Shown here piece by piece: positions 25,602 through 39,234 of a stretch of 64,000 nucleotides of DNA (within the stretch, counting starts at the first letter, position 1; every line of letters begins with the position of its first letter). The DNA lies in contig CANTUZ010000027.1 of NCBI GenBank assembly GCA_947846985.1, positions 2,601,535 to 2,665,534 of the forward strand, given 5' to 3'. The DNA is from Fratercula arctica (taxonomy: Eukaryota > Chordata > Aves > Charadriiformes > Alcidae). Below the pieces are notes generated by a model, which was given only the letters and a program-made list of their open reading frames with translations, ran no database searches and was not told the DNA's origin. A program made the translations under genes and the position numbers.

Positions 25602-27487
25602 GCAATCAGAACCAACCCTTTTTGATATCACAAGGCAGTCAGAGCCGTCCGTTTTGACATCACGGCGCAGTCTTTGCCCCCCATTAGTGACATCACAGGG
25701 CAGTCAGACCCCGCCCTTCGTGACATCACAAGGCAGCCAGAGCCTTTCTTTGTGACACTATTGGGAAGTCAGATCCTGCCCCACTTCTGACATCATGGGG
25801 CAGTCAGAAATCCCCTTGGTGACATCACAGGGCAGTCAGAGCCCGCCCTTTATGACATCAAGGGGCAGTCAGGGTCCCCCCTTGGTGACATCATGGGGCA
25901 GTCAGAGCCCCCCGTTTGTGAAATTGCGGCGCAGGCTGTGCCCCCCATTTCTGACATCACGGGGCAGTTGGAGACCCCCTTTGTGACACCAGGGGGCAGT
26001 CAGAGAAGCCCCTTGGTGACATCACAGGGCAGTCAGAACCAACCCTTTGTGACATCACGGGGCAGTCAGAGCCCCCCTTTTTGACATCACAGGGCAGTCA
26101 CAGCCCGCCCTTCGTGACATCACAGGGCAGCCAGAGCCTTTCTTTGTGACACCATTGGGAAGTCAGATCCTGCCCCCTTGTGACATCAAGGGGCAGTCAA
26201 AGCCCGGCTTTGTGACATCAAGGGGCAGTCAAAGCCCGGCTTTGTGACATCAAAGGGCAGTCAGAGCCCGCCCTTGGTGACATCACAGGGCAGTCAGGTC
26301 CCGCCCTTGGTGACATCAAAGGGCAGTCAGAAACCCCGTTGGTCACATCACGGGGCAGTCAGAGTACGCCCATCGTGACACCACGGGTCACTCAGAGCCC
26401 CCATTTGTGACATCACAGGACAGTCAGAGACAAACTTTGTGAAATCACAGGGCAGTCAGAGATCCCCCCTTTGTGACATGACGTGGCAGTCAGAGCCCCC
26501 CATTGTGAAACCACGGGGCAGTCAGAAACCCCTTGGTGACGCCACGGGGCAGTCAGAGCGCCATTTTAACATCACGGGGCAGTCAGAACCCCCCTTGGTG
26601 ACATCACAGGGCAGTCAGAACCCCACCTTCGTTACATCACAGGGCAGTCAGAGCCTGCCCCTTGTGAAATCACGGGGCAGTCAGCAACCCTCTCGGTGAC
26701 ATCAAAGGGCAGTCAAAGCCAGCCTTTGTGACACCACGGGGCAGTTAGAACCCCCTTTTTGACACCACCGGGAAGTCAGAGGTTGCCTTTTGGGACATCA
26801 CAGGGCAGTCAGAGCCCACCCTTGCTGAAATCACAGGGCAGTCAGAGACGCCCTTGGTGACAGCATGGGTCAGTCAGAGCCAACCCTTTGTGACATCACA
26901 AGGCAGTCAGAGCCTGGCCTTGGTGACATAACGTGGCAGTCAGAAACCTCTTTGTGACATCACAGGGCAGTCAGAGTACGCCCATTGTGACATCACGGGG
27001 CAGTCAGAGCCCGCTCTTTGTGACACCACGGGTCACTCAGAGCCCCCATTTGTGACATCACAGGACAGTCAGAGCCCGCCCTTGGTGACATCACAAGGCA
27101 GCCAGAGCCTTTCCTTGTGACACCATTGGGAAGTCAGATCCCGCCCCCTTGTGACATCATGGGGCAGTCAGGAATCCCCTTGGTGACATCACAGGGCAAT
27201 CAGAGCCGCCCTTGGTGACACAACGGGACAGTCAGAGCCCCGCTTTGTGACATCAAAGGGCAGTCAGACCCCGCCCTTGGTGACATCACAGGGCAGTCAG
27301 AAACCCCTTTGGTGACATCAGAAGGCAGTCAGAGCCCCCTCTTTGTGACACGACGGGGCAGTCAGAGAACCCCCTTGATCACATCACAGGGCAGTCAGAG
27401 CCCCCCTTTCTGACATCACAGGGCATTCAGAAACCCCCTTTTTTACATCACAGGGCAGTCAGAGCCCACCCTTGGTGACATCATGGG
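25602..27487 (+). repeat. HOR unit H16, 58-monomer type
   Basis: Unit of 1,886 bp with the same missing monomers as H14 (m36 and m41-m42) and the same diagnostic m8 and m10 bases. H14 and H16 start 4,847 bp apart and look like copies of one ancestral unit. Confidence 0.91.
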
Positions 27488-30400
27488 GCAATCAGAACCA
27501 ACCCTTTTTGATATCACAAGGCAGTCAGAGCCGTCCGTTTTTGACATCACGGCGCAGTCTTTGCCCCCCATTAGTGACATCACAGGGCAGTCAGAGCCCG
27601 CCCTTCGTGACATCACAAGGCAGCCAGAGCCTTTCTTTGTGACACTATTGGGAAGTCAGATCCTGCCCACTTCTGACATCATGGGGCAGTCAGAAATCCC
27701 CTTGGTGACATCACAGGGCAGTCAGAGCCCGCCCTTTGTGACATCAAGGGGCAGTCAGGGTCCCCCCTTGGTGACATCATGGGGCAGTCAGAGCCCCCCG
27801 TTTGTGAAATTGCGGCGCAGGCTGTGCCCCCCATTTCTGACATCACGGGGCAGTTGGAGACCCCCTTTGTGACACCAGGGGGCAGTCAGAGAAGCCCCTT
27901 GGTGACATCACAGGGCACTCAGAACCAACCCTTTGTGACATCACGGGGCAGTCAGAGCCCCCCTTTTTGACATCACAGGGCAGTCACAGCCCGCCCTTCG
28001 TGACATCACAGGGCAGCCAGAGCCTTTCTTTGTGACACCATTGGGAAGTCAGATCCTGCCCCTTGTGACATCAAGGGGCAGTCAAAGGCCGGCTTTGTGA
28101 CATCAAGGGGCAGTCAAAGCCCGGCTTTGTGACATCAAAGGGCAGTCAGAGCCCGCCCTTGGTGACATCACAGGGCAGTCAGGTCCCGCCCTTGGTGACA
28201 TCAAAGGGCAGTCAGAAACCCCGTTGGTCACATCACGGGGCAGTCAGAGTACGCCCATCGTGACACCACGGGTCACTCAGAGCCCCCATTTGTGACATCA
28301 CAGGACAGTCAGAGACAAACTTTGTGAAATCACAGGGCAGTCAGAGATCCCCCCTTTGTGACATGACGTGGCAGTCAGAGCCCCCATTGTGAAACCACGG
28401 GGCAGTCAGAAACCCCTTGGTGACGCCACGGGGCAGTCAGAGCGCCATTTTAACATCACGGGGCAGTCAGAACCCCCCTTGGTGACATCACAGGGCAGTC
28501 AGAACCCCACCTTCGTTACATCACAGGGCAGTCAGAGCCTGCCCCTTGTGAAATCACGGGGCAGTCAGCAACCCTCTCGGTGACATCAAAGGGCAGTCAA
28601 AGCCAGCCTTTGTGACATCACGGGGCAGTCAGATCCCGCCCTTTGTGACACCACGGGGCAGTTAGAACCCCCTTTTTGACACCACCGGGAAGTCAGAGGT
28701 TGCCTTTTGGGACATCACAGGGCAGTCAGAGCCCACCCTTGCTGAAATCACAGGGCAGTCAGAGACGCCCTTGGTGACAGCATGGGTCAGTCAGAGCCCT
28801 CCTTTGTGACATCACAGGGCAGTCAGACCCTGCCCTCTCTGACACCACAGGGCATTCAGAGCCAACCCTTTGTGACATCACAAGGCAGTCAGAGCCTGGC
28901 CTTGGTGACATAACGTGGCAGTCAGAAACCTCTTTGTGACATCACAGGGCAGTCAGAGTACGCCCATTGTGACATCACGGGGCAGTCAGAGCCCGCTCTT
29001 GGTGACACCACGGGTCACTCAGAGCCCCCATTTGTGACATCACAGGACAGTCAGAGCCCGCCCTTGGTGACATCACAAGGCAGCCAGAGCCTTTCCTTGT
29101 GACACCATTGGGAAGTCAGATCCCGCCCCCTTGTGACATCATGGGGCAGTCAGAGCCCCCCGTTTGTGACATCACGGTGCAGGCTGTGCCCCCCATTTCT
29201 GACATCACGGGACAGTTGGAGACCCCCTTTGTGACACCAGGGGGCAGTCAGAGAAGCCCCTTGGTGACATCACAGGGCAGTCAGAACCAACCCTTTGTGA
29301 CATCACGGGGCAGTCAGAGCCCCCCCTTTTTGACATCACAGGGCAGTCACAGCCCGCCCTTCGTGACATCACAGGGCAGCCAGAGCCTTTCTTTGTGACA
29401 CCATTGGGAAGTCAGATCCTGCCCCCTTGTGACATCAAGGGGCAGTCAAAGCCCGGCTTTGTGACATCAAGGGGCAGTCAAAGCCCGGCTTGTGACATCA
29501 AAGGGCAGTCAGAGCCCGCCCTTGGTGACATCACAGGGCAGTCAGGTCCCGCCCTTGGTGACATCAAAGGGGCAGTCAGAAACCCCGTTGGTCACCATCA
29601 CGGGGGCAGTCAGAGTACGCCCATCGTGACACCACGGGTCACTCAGAGCCCCCATTTGTGACATCACAGGACAGTCAGAGACAAACTTTGTGAAATCACA
29701 GGGCAGTCAGAGATCCCCCCTTTGTGACATGACGTGGCAGTCAGAGCCCCCCATTGTGAAACCACGGGGCAGTCAGAAACCCCTTGGTGACGCCACGGGC
29801 AGTCAGAGCGCCATTTTAACATCACGGGGCAGTCAGAACCCCCCTTGGTGACATCACAGGGCAGTCAGAAACCCCACCTTCGTTACATCACAGGGCAGTC
29901 AGAGCCTGCCCCTTGTGAAATCACGGGGCAGTCAGCAACCCTCTCGGTGACATCAAAGGGCAGTCAAAGCCAGCCTTTGTGACATCACGGGGCAGTCAGA
30001 TCCCGCCCTTTGTGACACCACGGGGCAGTTAGAACCCCCTTTTTGACACCCACCGGGGAAGTCAGAGGTTGCCTTTTGGGACATCACAGGGCAGTCAGAG
30101 CCCACCCTTGCTGAAATCACAGGGCAGTCAGAGACGCCCTTGGTGACAGCATGGGCAGTCAGAGCCCTCCTTTGTGACATCACAGGGCAGTCAGACCCTG
30201 CCCTCTCTGACACCACAGGGCATTCAGAGCCAACCCTTTGTGACATCACAAGGCAGTCAGAGCCTGGCCTTGGTGACATAACGTGGCAGTCAGAAACCTC
30301 TTTGTGACATCACAGGGCAGTCAGAGTACGCCCATTGTGACATCACGGGGCAGTCAGAGCCCGCTCTTTGTGACACCACGGGTCACTCAGGAGCCCCATT

Positions 30401-30836
30401 TGTGACATCACAGGACAGTCAGAGCCCGCCCTTGGTGACATCACAAGGCAGCCAGAGCCTTTCCTTGTGACACCATTGGGAAGTCAGATCCCGCCCCCTT
30501 GTGACATCATGGGGCAGTCAGGAATCCCCTTGGTGACATCACAGGGCAATCAGAGCCCGCCCTTGGTGACACAACGGGACAGTCAGAGCCCCGCTTTGTG
30601 ACATCAAAGGGCAGTCAGAAACCCCCTTGGTGACATCACAGGGCAGTCAGAAACCCCTTTGGTGACATCAGAAGGCAGTCAGAGCCCCGCTTTGTGACAC
30701 GACGGGGCAGTCAGAGAACCCCCTTGATCACATCACAGGGCAGTCAGAGCCCCCTTTCTGACATCACAGGGCATTTCAGAAACCCCCTTTTTACATCACA
30801 GGGCAGTCAGAGCCCAGCCCTTGGTGACATCATGGG
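27488..30836 (+). repeat. HOR unit H17, 103-monomer composite
   Basis: Two full-type units joined by the m51-to-m10 junction at about 29,131-29,170. The length of 3,349 bp matches 61 + 61 - 19 monomers. The second half, from about 29,320, is rich in single-base indels. The second m10 is the CACGGTGCAGG form, while the first is the AATTGCGGCGC form. Confidence 0.88.
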
Positions 30837-33800
30837 GCAATCAGAAACCAACCCTTTTTGATATCACAAGGCAGTCAGAGCCGTCCGGTTTTGACATCAC
30901 GGCGCAAGTCTTTGCCCCCCCATTAGTGACATCACAGGGCAGTCAGAGCCCGCCTTCGTGACATCACAAGGCGCCAGAGCCTTTCTTTGTGACACTATTG
31001 GGAAGTCAGATCCTGCCCACTTCTGACATCATGGGGCAGTCAGAAATCCCCTTGGTGACATCACAGGGCAGTCAGAGCCCGCCCTTTGTGACATCAAGGG
31101 GCAGTCAGGGTCCCCCCTTGGTGACATCATGGGGCAGTCAGAGCCCCCCGTTTGTGAAATTGCGGCGCAGGCTGTGCCCCCCCATTTCTGACATCACGGG
31201 GCAGTTGGAGACCCCCTTTGTGACACCAGGGGGCAGTCAGAGAAGCCCCTTGGTGACATCACAAGGGCAAGTCAGAACCCCCCTTGGTGACATCACGGGG
31301 CAGTCAGAGCCCCCCTTTTTGACATCACAGGCAGTCAGAGCCCGCCCTTCGTGACATCACAGGGGCAGCCAGAGCCTTTCTTTGTGACACCATTGGGAAG
31401 TCAGATCCTGCCCCCTTGTGACATCAAGGGGCAGTCAAAGGCCGGCTTTGTGACATCAAGGGGCAGTCAAAGCCCGGCTTTGTGACATCAAAGGGCAGTC
31501 AGAGCCCGCCCTTGGTGACATCACAGGGCAGTCAGGTCCCCGCCCTTGGTGACATCAAAGGGCAGTCAGAAACCCCGTTGGTCACATCACGGGGCAGTCA
31601 GAGTACGCCATCGTGACAACCACGGGTCACGTCAGAGCCCCCCATTTGTGACATCACAGGACAGTCAGAGACAAACTTTGTGAAATCACAGGGCAGTCAG
31701 AGATCCCCCTTTGTGACATGAGCGTGGCAGTCAGAGCCCCCCAATTGTGAAACCACGGGGCAGTCAGAAACCCCTTGGTGACGCCACGGGGCAGTCAGAG
31801 CGCCATTTAACATCACGGGGCAGTCAGAACCCCCCTTGGTGGACATCACAGGGCAGTCAGAACCCCACCTTCGTTACATCACAGGGCAGTCAGAGCCTGC
31901 CCCTTGTGAAATCACGGGGCAGTCAGCAACCCTCTCGGTGACATCAAAGGGCAGTCAAAGCCAGCCTTTGTGACATCACGGGGCAGTCAGATCCCGCCCT
32001 TTGTGACACCACGGGGCAGTTAGAACCCCCTTTTTGACACCACCGGGAAGTCAGAGGTTGCCTTTTGGGACATCACAGGGCAGTCAGAGACGCCCTTGGT
32101 GACAGCATGGGTCAGTCAGAGCCCTCCTTTGTGACATCACAGGGCAGTCAGACCCTGCCCTCTCTGACACCACAGGGCATTCAGAGCCAACCCTTTGTGA
32201 CATCACAAGGCAGTCAGAGCCTGGCCTTGGTGACATAACGTGGCAGTCAGAAACCTCTTTGTGACATCACAGGGCAGTCAGAGTACGCCCATTGTGACAT
32301 CACGGGGCAGTCAGAGCCCGCTCTTTGTGACACCACGGGTCACTCAGAGCCCCCATTTGTGACATCACAGGACAGTCAGAGCCCGCCCTTGGTGACATCA
32401 CAAGGCAGCCAGAGCCTTTCCTTGTGACACCATTGGGAAGTCAGATCCCGCCCCCTTGTGACATCATGGGGCAGTCAGGACCCCCCGTTGGTGACATCAC
32501 GGTGCAGGCTGTGCCCCCCTTTCTGACATCACGGGACAGTCAGAGCCCCCCTTTGTGACACCAAGGGGCAGTCAGAGAAGCCCCTTGGTGACATCACAGG
32601 GCAGTCAGAACCAACCCTTTGTGACATCACGGGGCAGTCAGAGCCCCCCTTTTTGACATCACAGGGCAGTCACAGCCCGCCCTTCGTGACATCACAGGGC
32701 AGCCAGAGCCTTTCTTTGTGACACCATTGGGAAGTCAGATCCTGCCCCTTGTGACATCACAGGGCAGTCAGAGCCCGCTTTGTGACATCAAGGGGCAGTC
32801 AAAGCCCGGCTTTGTGACATCAAAGGGCAGTCAGAGCCCGCCCTTGGTGACATCACAGGGCAGTCAGGTCCCGCCCTTGGTGACATCAAAGGGCAGTCAG
32901 AAACCCCGTTGGTCACATCACGGGGCAGTCAGAGTACGCCCATCGTGACACCACGGGTCACTCAGAGCCCCCATTTGTGACATCACAGGACAGTCAGAGA
33001 CAAACTTTGTGAAATCACAGGGCAGTCAGAGATCCCCCCTTTGTGACATGACGTGGCAGTCAGAGCCCCCCATTGTGAAACCACGGGGCAGTCAGAAACC
33101 CCTTGGTGACGCCACGGGGCAGTCAGAGCGCCATTTTAACATCACGGGGCAGTCAGAACCCCCCTTGGTGACATCACAGGGCAGTCAGAACCCCACCTTC
33201 GTTACATCACAGGGCAGTCAGAGCCTGCCCCTTGTGAAATCACGGGGCAGTCAGCAACCCTCTCGGTGACATCAAAGGGCAGTCAAAGCCAGCCTTTGTG
33301 ACATCACGGGGCAGTCAGATCCCGCCCTTTGTGACACCACGGGGCAGTTAGAACCCCCTTTTTGACACCACCGGGAAGTCAGAGGTTGCCTTTTGGGACA
33401 TCACAGGGCAGTCAGAGCCCGCCCTTGCTGAAATCACAGGGCAGTCAGAGACGCCCTTGGTGACAGCATGGGTCAGTCAGAGCCCTCCTTTGTGACATCA
33501 CAGGGCAGTCAGACCCTGCCCTCTCTGACACCACAGGGCATTCAGAGCCAACCCTTTGTGACATCACAAGGCAGTCAGAGCCTGGCCTTGGTGACATAAC
33601 GTGGCAGTCAGAAACCTCTTTGTGACATCAACAGGGCAGTCAGAGTACGCCCATTTGTACATCACGGGGCAGTCAGAGCCCGCTCTTTGTGACAACCACG
33701 GGTCACTCAGAGCCCCCATTTGTGACATCACAGGACAGTCAAGAGCCCGCCCTTGGTGACATCACAAGGCAGCCAGAGCCTTTCCTTGTGACACCATTGG

Positions 33801-34155
33801 GAAGTCAGATCCGCCCCCTTGTGACATCATGGGCAGTCAGGACCCCCCTTGGTGACATCACAGGGCAATCAGAGCCCGCCCTTGGTGACACAACAGGACA
33901 GTCAGAGCCCCGCTTTGTGACATCAAGGGCAGTCAGACCCCGCCCTTGGTGACATCACAGGGCAGTCAAAACCCCTTTGGTGACATCAGAAGGCAGTCAG
34001 AGCCCCCTCTTTGTGACACGACGGGGCAGTCAGAGAACCCCCTTGATCACATCACAGGGCAGTCAGAGCCCCCCTTTCTGACATCACAGGGCATTCAGAA
34101 ACCCCCTTTTTTACATCACAGGGCAGTCAGAGCCCACCCTTGGTGACATCATGGG
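30837..34155 (+). repeat. HOR unit H18, 102-monomer composite, noisy
   Basis: Composite of 3,319 bp with the m51-to-m10 junction near 32,461-32,495 and loss of m39 near 32,080. The stretch 30,837-31,860 has an exceptional density of single-base insertions and losses (for example CGGCGCAAGTC, AAGGCGCCAGAG, CATGAGCGTGG) compared with other copies. Confidence 0.85.
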
Positions 34156-36139
34156 GCAATCAGAACCCACCCTTTTTGATATCACAAGGCAGTCAGAGCC
34201 GTCCGTTTTTGACATCACGGCGCAGTCTTTGCCCCCCAATTAGTGACAATCACAGGCAGTCAGAGCCCGCCCTTCGTGACATCACAAGGCAGCCAGAGCC
34301 TTTCTTTGTGACACTATTGGGAAGTCAGATCCTGCCCACTTCTGACATCACGGGGCAGTCAGAAATCCCCTTGGTGACATCACAGGGCAGTCAGAGCCCG
34401 CCCTTTGTGACATCAAGGGGCAGTCAGGGTCCCCCCTTGGTGACATCATGGGGCAGTCAGAGCCCCCGTTTGTGAAATCGCGGCGCAGGCTGTGCCCCCC
34501 ATTTCTGACATCACGGGGCAGTTGGAGACCCCCTTTGTGACACCAGGGGGCAGTCAGAGAAGCCCCTTGGTGACATCACAGGGCAGTCAGAACCAACCCT
34601 TTGTGACATCACGGGGCAGTCAGAGCCCCCCTTTTTGACATCACAGGGCAGTCACAGCCCGCCCTTCGTGACATCACAGGGCAGCCAGAGCCTTTCTTTG
34701 TGACACCATTGGGAAGTCAGATCCTGCCCCCTTGTGACATCAAGGGGCAGTCAAAGCCCGGCTTTGTGACATCAAGGGGCAGTCAAAGCCCGGCTTTGTG
34801 ACATCAAAGGGCAGTCAGAGCCCGCCCTTGGTGACATCACAGGGCAGTCAGGTCCCGCCCTTGGTGACATCAAAGGGCAGTCAGAAACCCCGTTGGTCAC
34901 ATCACGGGGCAGTCAGAGTACGCCCATCGTGACACCACGGGTCACTCAGAGCCCCCATTTGTGACATCACAGGACAGTCAGAGACAAACTTTGTGAAATC
35001 ACAGGGCAGTCAGAGATCCCCCCTTTGTGACATGACGTGGCAGTCAGAGCCCCCCATTGTGAAACCACGGGGCAGTCAGAAACCCCTTGGTGACGCCACG
35101 GGGCAGTCAGAGCGCCATTTTAACATCACGGGGCAGTCAGAACCCCCCTTGGTGACATCACAGGGCAGTCAGAACCCCACCTTCGTTACATCACAGGGCA
35201 GTCAGAGCCTGCCCTTGTGAAATCACGGGGCAGTCAGCAACCCTCTCGGTGACATCAAAGGGCAGTCAAAGCCAGCCTTTGTGACATCACGGGGCAGTCA
35301 GATCCCGCCCTTTGTGACACCACGGGGCAGTTAGAACCCCCTTTTTGACACCACCGGGAAGTCAGAGGTTGCCTTTTGGGACATCACAGGGCAGTCAGAG
35401 CCCACCCTTGCTGAAATCACAGGGCAGTCAGAGACGCCCTTGGTGACAGCATGGGTCAGTCAGAGCCCTCCTTTGTGACATCACAGGGCAGTCAGACCCT
35501 GCCCTCTCTGACACCACAGGGCATTCAGAGCCAACCCTTTGTGACATCACAAGGCAGTCAGAGCCTGGCCTTGGTGACATAACGTGGCAGTCAGAAACCT
35601 CTTTGTGACATCACAGGGCAGTCAGAGTACGCCCATTGTGACATCACGGGGCAGTCAGAGCCCGCTCTTTGTGACACCACGGGTCACTCAGAGCCCCCAT
35701 TTGTGACATCACAGGACAGTCAGAGCCCGCCCTTGGTGACATCACAAGGCAGCCAGAGCCTTTCCTTGTGACACCATTGGGAAGTCAGATCCCGCCCCCT
35801 TGTGACATCATGGGGCAGTCAGGAATCCCCTTGGTGACATCACAGGGCAATCAGAGCCCGCCCTTGGTGACACAACGGGACAGTCAGAGCCCCGCTTTGT
35901 GACATCAAAGGGCAGTCAGACCCCGCCCTTGGTGACATCACAGGGCAGTCAGAAACCCCTTTGGTGACATCAGAAGGCAGTCAGAGCCCCCTCTTTGTGA
36001 CACGACGGGGCAGTCAGAGAACCCCCTTGATCACATCACAGGGCAGTCAGAGCCCCCCTTTCTGACATCACAGGGCATTCAGAAACCCCCTTTTTTACAT
36101 CACAGGGCAGTCAGAGCCCACCCTTGGTGACATCATGGG
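34156..36139 (+). repeat. HOR unit H19, 61-monomer type
   Basis: Full-length unit of 1,984 bp with the m8-m20 block at about 34,387-34,810. Its m10 carries GAAATCGCGGCGC, a form otherwise seen only in H8. After a noisy start (to about 34,260) it is clean. Confidence 0.92.
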
Positions 36140-37667
36140 GCAATCAGAACCAACCCTTTTTGATATCACAAGGCAGTCAGAGCCGTCCGTTTTTGACATC
36201 ACGGCGCAGTCTTTGCCCCCCATTAGTGACATCACAGGGCAGTCAGAGCCCGCCCTTCGTGACATCACAAGGCAGCCAGAGCCTTTCTTTGTGACACTAT
36301 TGGGAAGTCAGATCCTGCCCACTTCTGACATCACGGGGCAGTCAGGAATCCCCTTGGTGACATCACAGGGCAGTCAGAGCCCGCCCTTGGTGACATCACA
36401 GGGCAGTCAGGTCCCGCCCTTGGTGACATCAAAGGGCAGTCAGAAACCCCGTTGGTCACATCACGGGGCAGTCAGAGTACGCCCATCGTGACACCACGGG
36501 TCACTCAGAGCCCCCATTTGTGAAATCACAGGGCAGTCAGAGATCCCCCCTTTGTGACATGACGTGGCAGTCAGAGCCCCCCATTGTGAAACCACGGGGC
36601 AGTCAGAAACCCCTTGGTGACGCCACGGGGCAGTCAGAGCGCCATTTTAACATCACGGGGCAGTCAGAACCCCCCTTGGTGACATCACAGGGCAGTCAGA
36701 ACCCCACCTTCGTTACATCACAGGGCAGTCAGAGCCTGCCCCTTGTGAAATCACGGGGCAGTCAGCAACCCTCTCGGTGACATCAAAGGGCAGTCAAAGC
36801 CAGCCTTTGTGACATCACGGGGCAGTCAGATCCCGCCCTTTGTGACACCACGGGGCAGTTAGAACCCCCTTTTTGACACCACCGGGAAGTCAGAGGTTGC
36901 CTTTTGGGACATCACAGGGCAGTCAGAGCCCACCCTTGCTGAAATCACAGGGCAGTCAGAGACGCCCTTGGTGACAGCATGGGTCAGTCAGAGCCCTCCT
37001 TTGTGACATCACAGGGCAGTCAGACCCTGCCCTCTCTGACACCACAGGGCATTCAGAGCCAACCCTTTGTGACATCACAAGGCAGTCAGAGCCTGGCCTT
37101 GGTGACATAACGTGGCAGTCAGAAACCTCTTTGTGACATCACAGGGCAGTCAGAGTACGCCCATTGTGACATCACGGGGCAGTCAGAGCCCGCTCTTTGT
37201 GACACCACGGGTCACTCAGAGCCCCCATTTGTGACATCACAGGACAGTCAGAGCCCGCCCTTGGTGACATCACATGGCAGCCAGAGCCTTTCCTTGTGAC
37301 ACCATTGGGAAGTCAGATCCCGCCCCCTTGTGACATCATGGGGCAGTCAGGAATCCCCTTGGTGACATCACAGGGCAGTCAGAGCCCGCCCTTGGTGACA
37401 CAACGGGACAGTCAGAGCCCCGCTTTGTGACATCAAAGGGCAGTCAGACCCCGCCCTTGGTGACATCACAGGGCAGTCAGAAACCCCTTTGGTGACATCA
37501 GAAGGCAGTCAGAGCCCCCTCTTTGTGACACGACGGGGCAGTCAGAGAACCCCCTTGATCACATCACAGGGCAGTCAGAGCCCCCCTTTCTGACATCACA
37601 GGGCATTCAGAAACCCCCTTTTTTACATCACAGGGCAGTCAGAGCCCACCCTTGGTGACATCATGGG
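36140..37667 (+). repeat. HOR unit H20, 47-monomer type
   Basis: Clean short unit of 1,528 bp, isolated from the short-unit domain at the left of the window. It shares the CACATGG form of m49 with units H1-H3, H5, H7 and H8. Confidence 0.93.
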
Positions 37668-39234
37668 GCAATCAGAACCAACCCTTTTTGATATCACAAG
37701 GCAGTCAGAGCCGTCCGTTTTTGACATCACGGCGCAGTCTTTGCCCCCCATTAGTGACATCACAGGGCAGTCAGAGCCCGCCCTTCGTGACATCACAAGG
37801 CAGCCAGAGCCTTTCTTTGTGACACTATTGGGAAGTCAGATCCTGCCCACTTCTGACATCACGGGGCAGTCAGAAATCCCCTTGGTGACATCACAGGGCA
37901 GTCAGAGCCCGCCCTTGGTGACATCACAGGGCAGTCAGGTCCCGCCCTTGGTGACATCAAAGGGCAGTCAGAAACCCCGTTGGTCACATCACGGGGCAGT
38001 CAGAGTACGCCCATCGTGACACCACGGGTCACTCAGAGCCCCATTTGTGACATCACAGGACAGTCAGAGACAAACTTTGTGAAATCACAGGGCAGTCAGA
38101 GATCCCCCCTTTGTGACATGACGTGGCAGTCAGAGCCCCCCATTGTGAAACCACGGGGCAGTCAGAAACCCCTTGGTGACGCCACGGGGCAGTCAGAGCG
38201 CCATTTTAACATCACGGGGCAGTCAGAACCCCCCTTGGTGACATCACAGGGCAGTCAGAACCCCACCTTCGTTACATCACAGGGCAGTCAGAGCCTGCCC
38301 CTTGTGAAATCACGGGGCAGTCAGCAACCCTCTCGGTGACATCAAAGGGCAGTCAAAGCCAGCCTTTGTGACATCACGGGGCAGTCAGATCCCGCCCTTT
38401 GTGACACCACGGGGCAGTTAGAACCCCCTTTTTGACACCACCGGGAAGTCAGAGGTTGCCTTTTGGGACATCACAGGGCAGTCAGAGCCCACCCTTGCTG
38501 AAATCACAGGGCAGTCAGAGACGCCCTTGGTGACAGCATGGGTCAGGGTCAGAGCCCTCCTTTGTGACATCACAGGGCAGTCAGACGACTGCCCTCTCTG
38601 ACACCACAGGGCATTCAGAGCCAACCCTTTGTGACATCACAAGGCAGTCAGAGCCTGGCCTTGGTGACATAACGTGGCAGTCAGAAACCTCTTTGTGACA
38701 TCACAGGGCAGTCAGAGTACGCCCATTGTGACATCACGGGGCAGTCGAAGCCCGCTCTTTGTTGACACCACGGGTCACTCAGAGCCCCCATTTGTGACAT
38801 CACAGGACAGGCAGAGCCCCGCCCTTGGTGACATCACAAGGCCAGCCAGAGCCTTTCCTTGTGACACCATTGGGAAGTCAGATCCCGCCCCCTTGTGACA
38901 TCATGGGGCGATCAGGAATCCCCTTGGTGACATCACAGGCAATCAGAGCCCGCCCTTGGTGACACAACGGGACAGTCAGAGCCCCGCTTTGTGACATCAA
39001 AGGGCAGTCAGACCCCGCCCTTGGTGACATCACAGGGCAGTCAGAAACCCCTTTGGTGACATCAGAAGGCAGTCAGAGCCCCCTCTTTGTGACACGACGG
39101 GGCAGTCAGAGAACCCCCTTGATCACATCACAGGGCAGTCAGAGCCCCCCCTTTCTGACATCACAGGGCATTCAGAAACCCCCTTTTTTTACATCACAGG
39201 GCAGTCAGAGCCCCACCCTTGGTGACATCATGGG
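37668..39234 (+). repeat. HOR unit H21, 48-monomer type
   Basis: Short unit of 1,567 bp with m26 present (near 38,065) and m8-m20 absent. Clean to about 38,540, then many single-base indels, including a duplicated CAGGGTCAG near 38,545. Confidence 0.9.
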
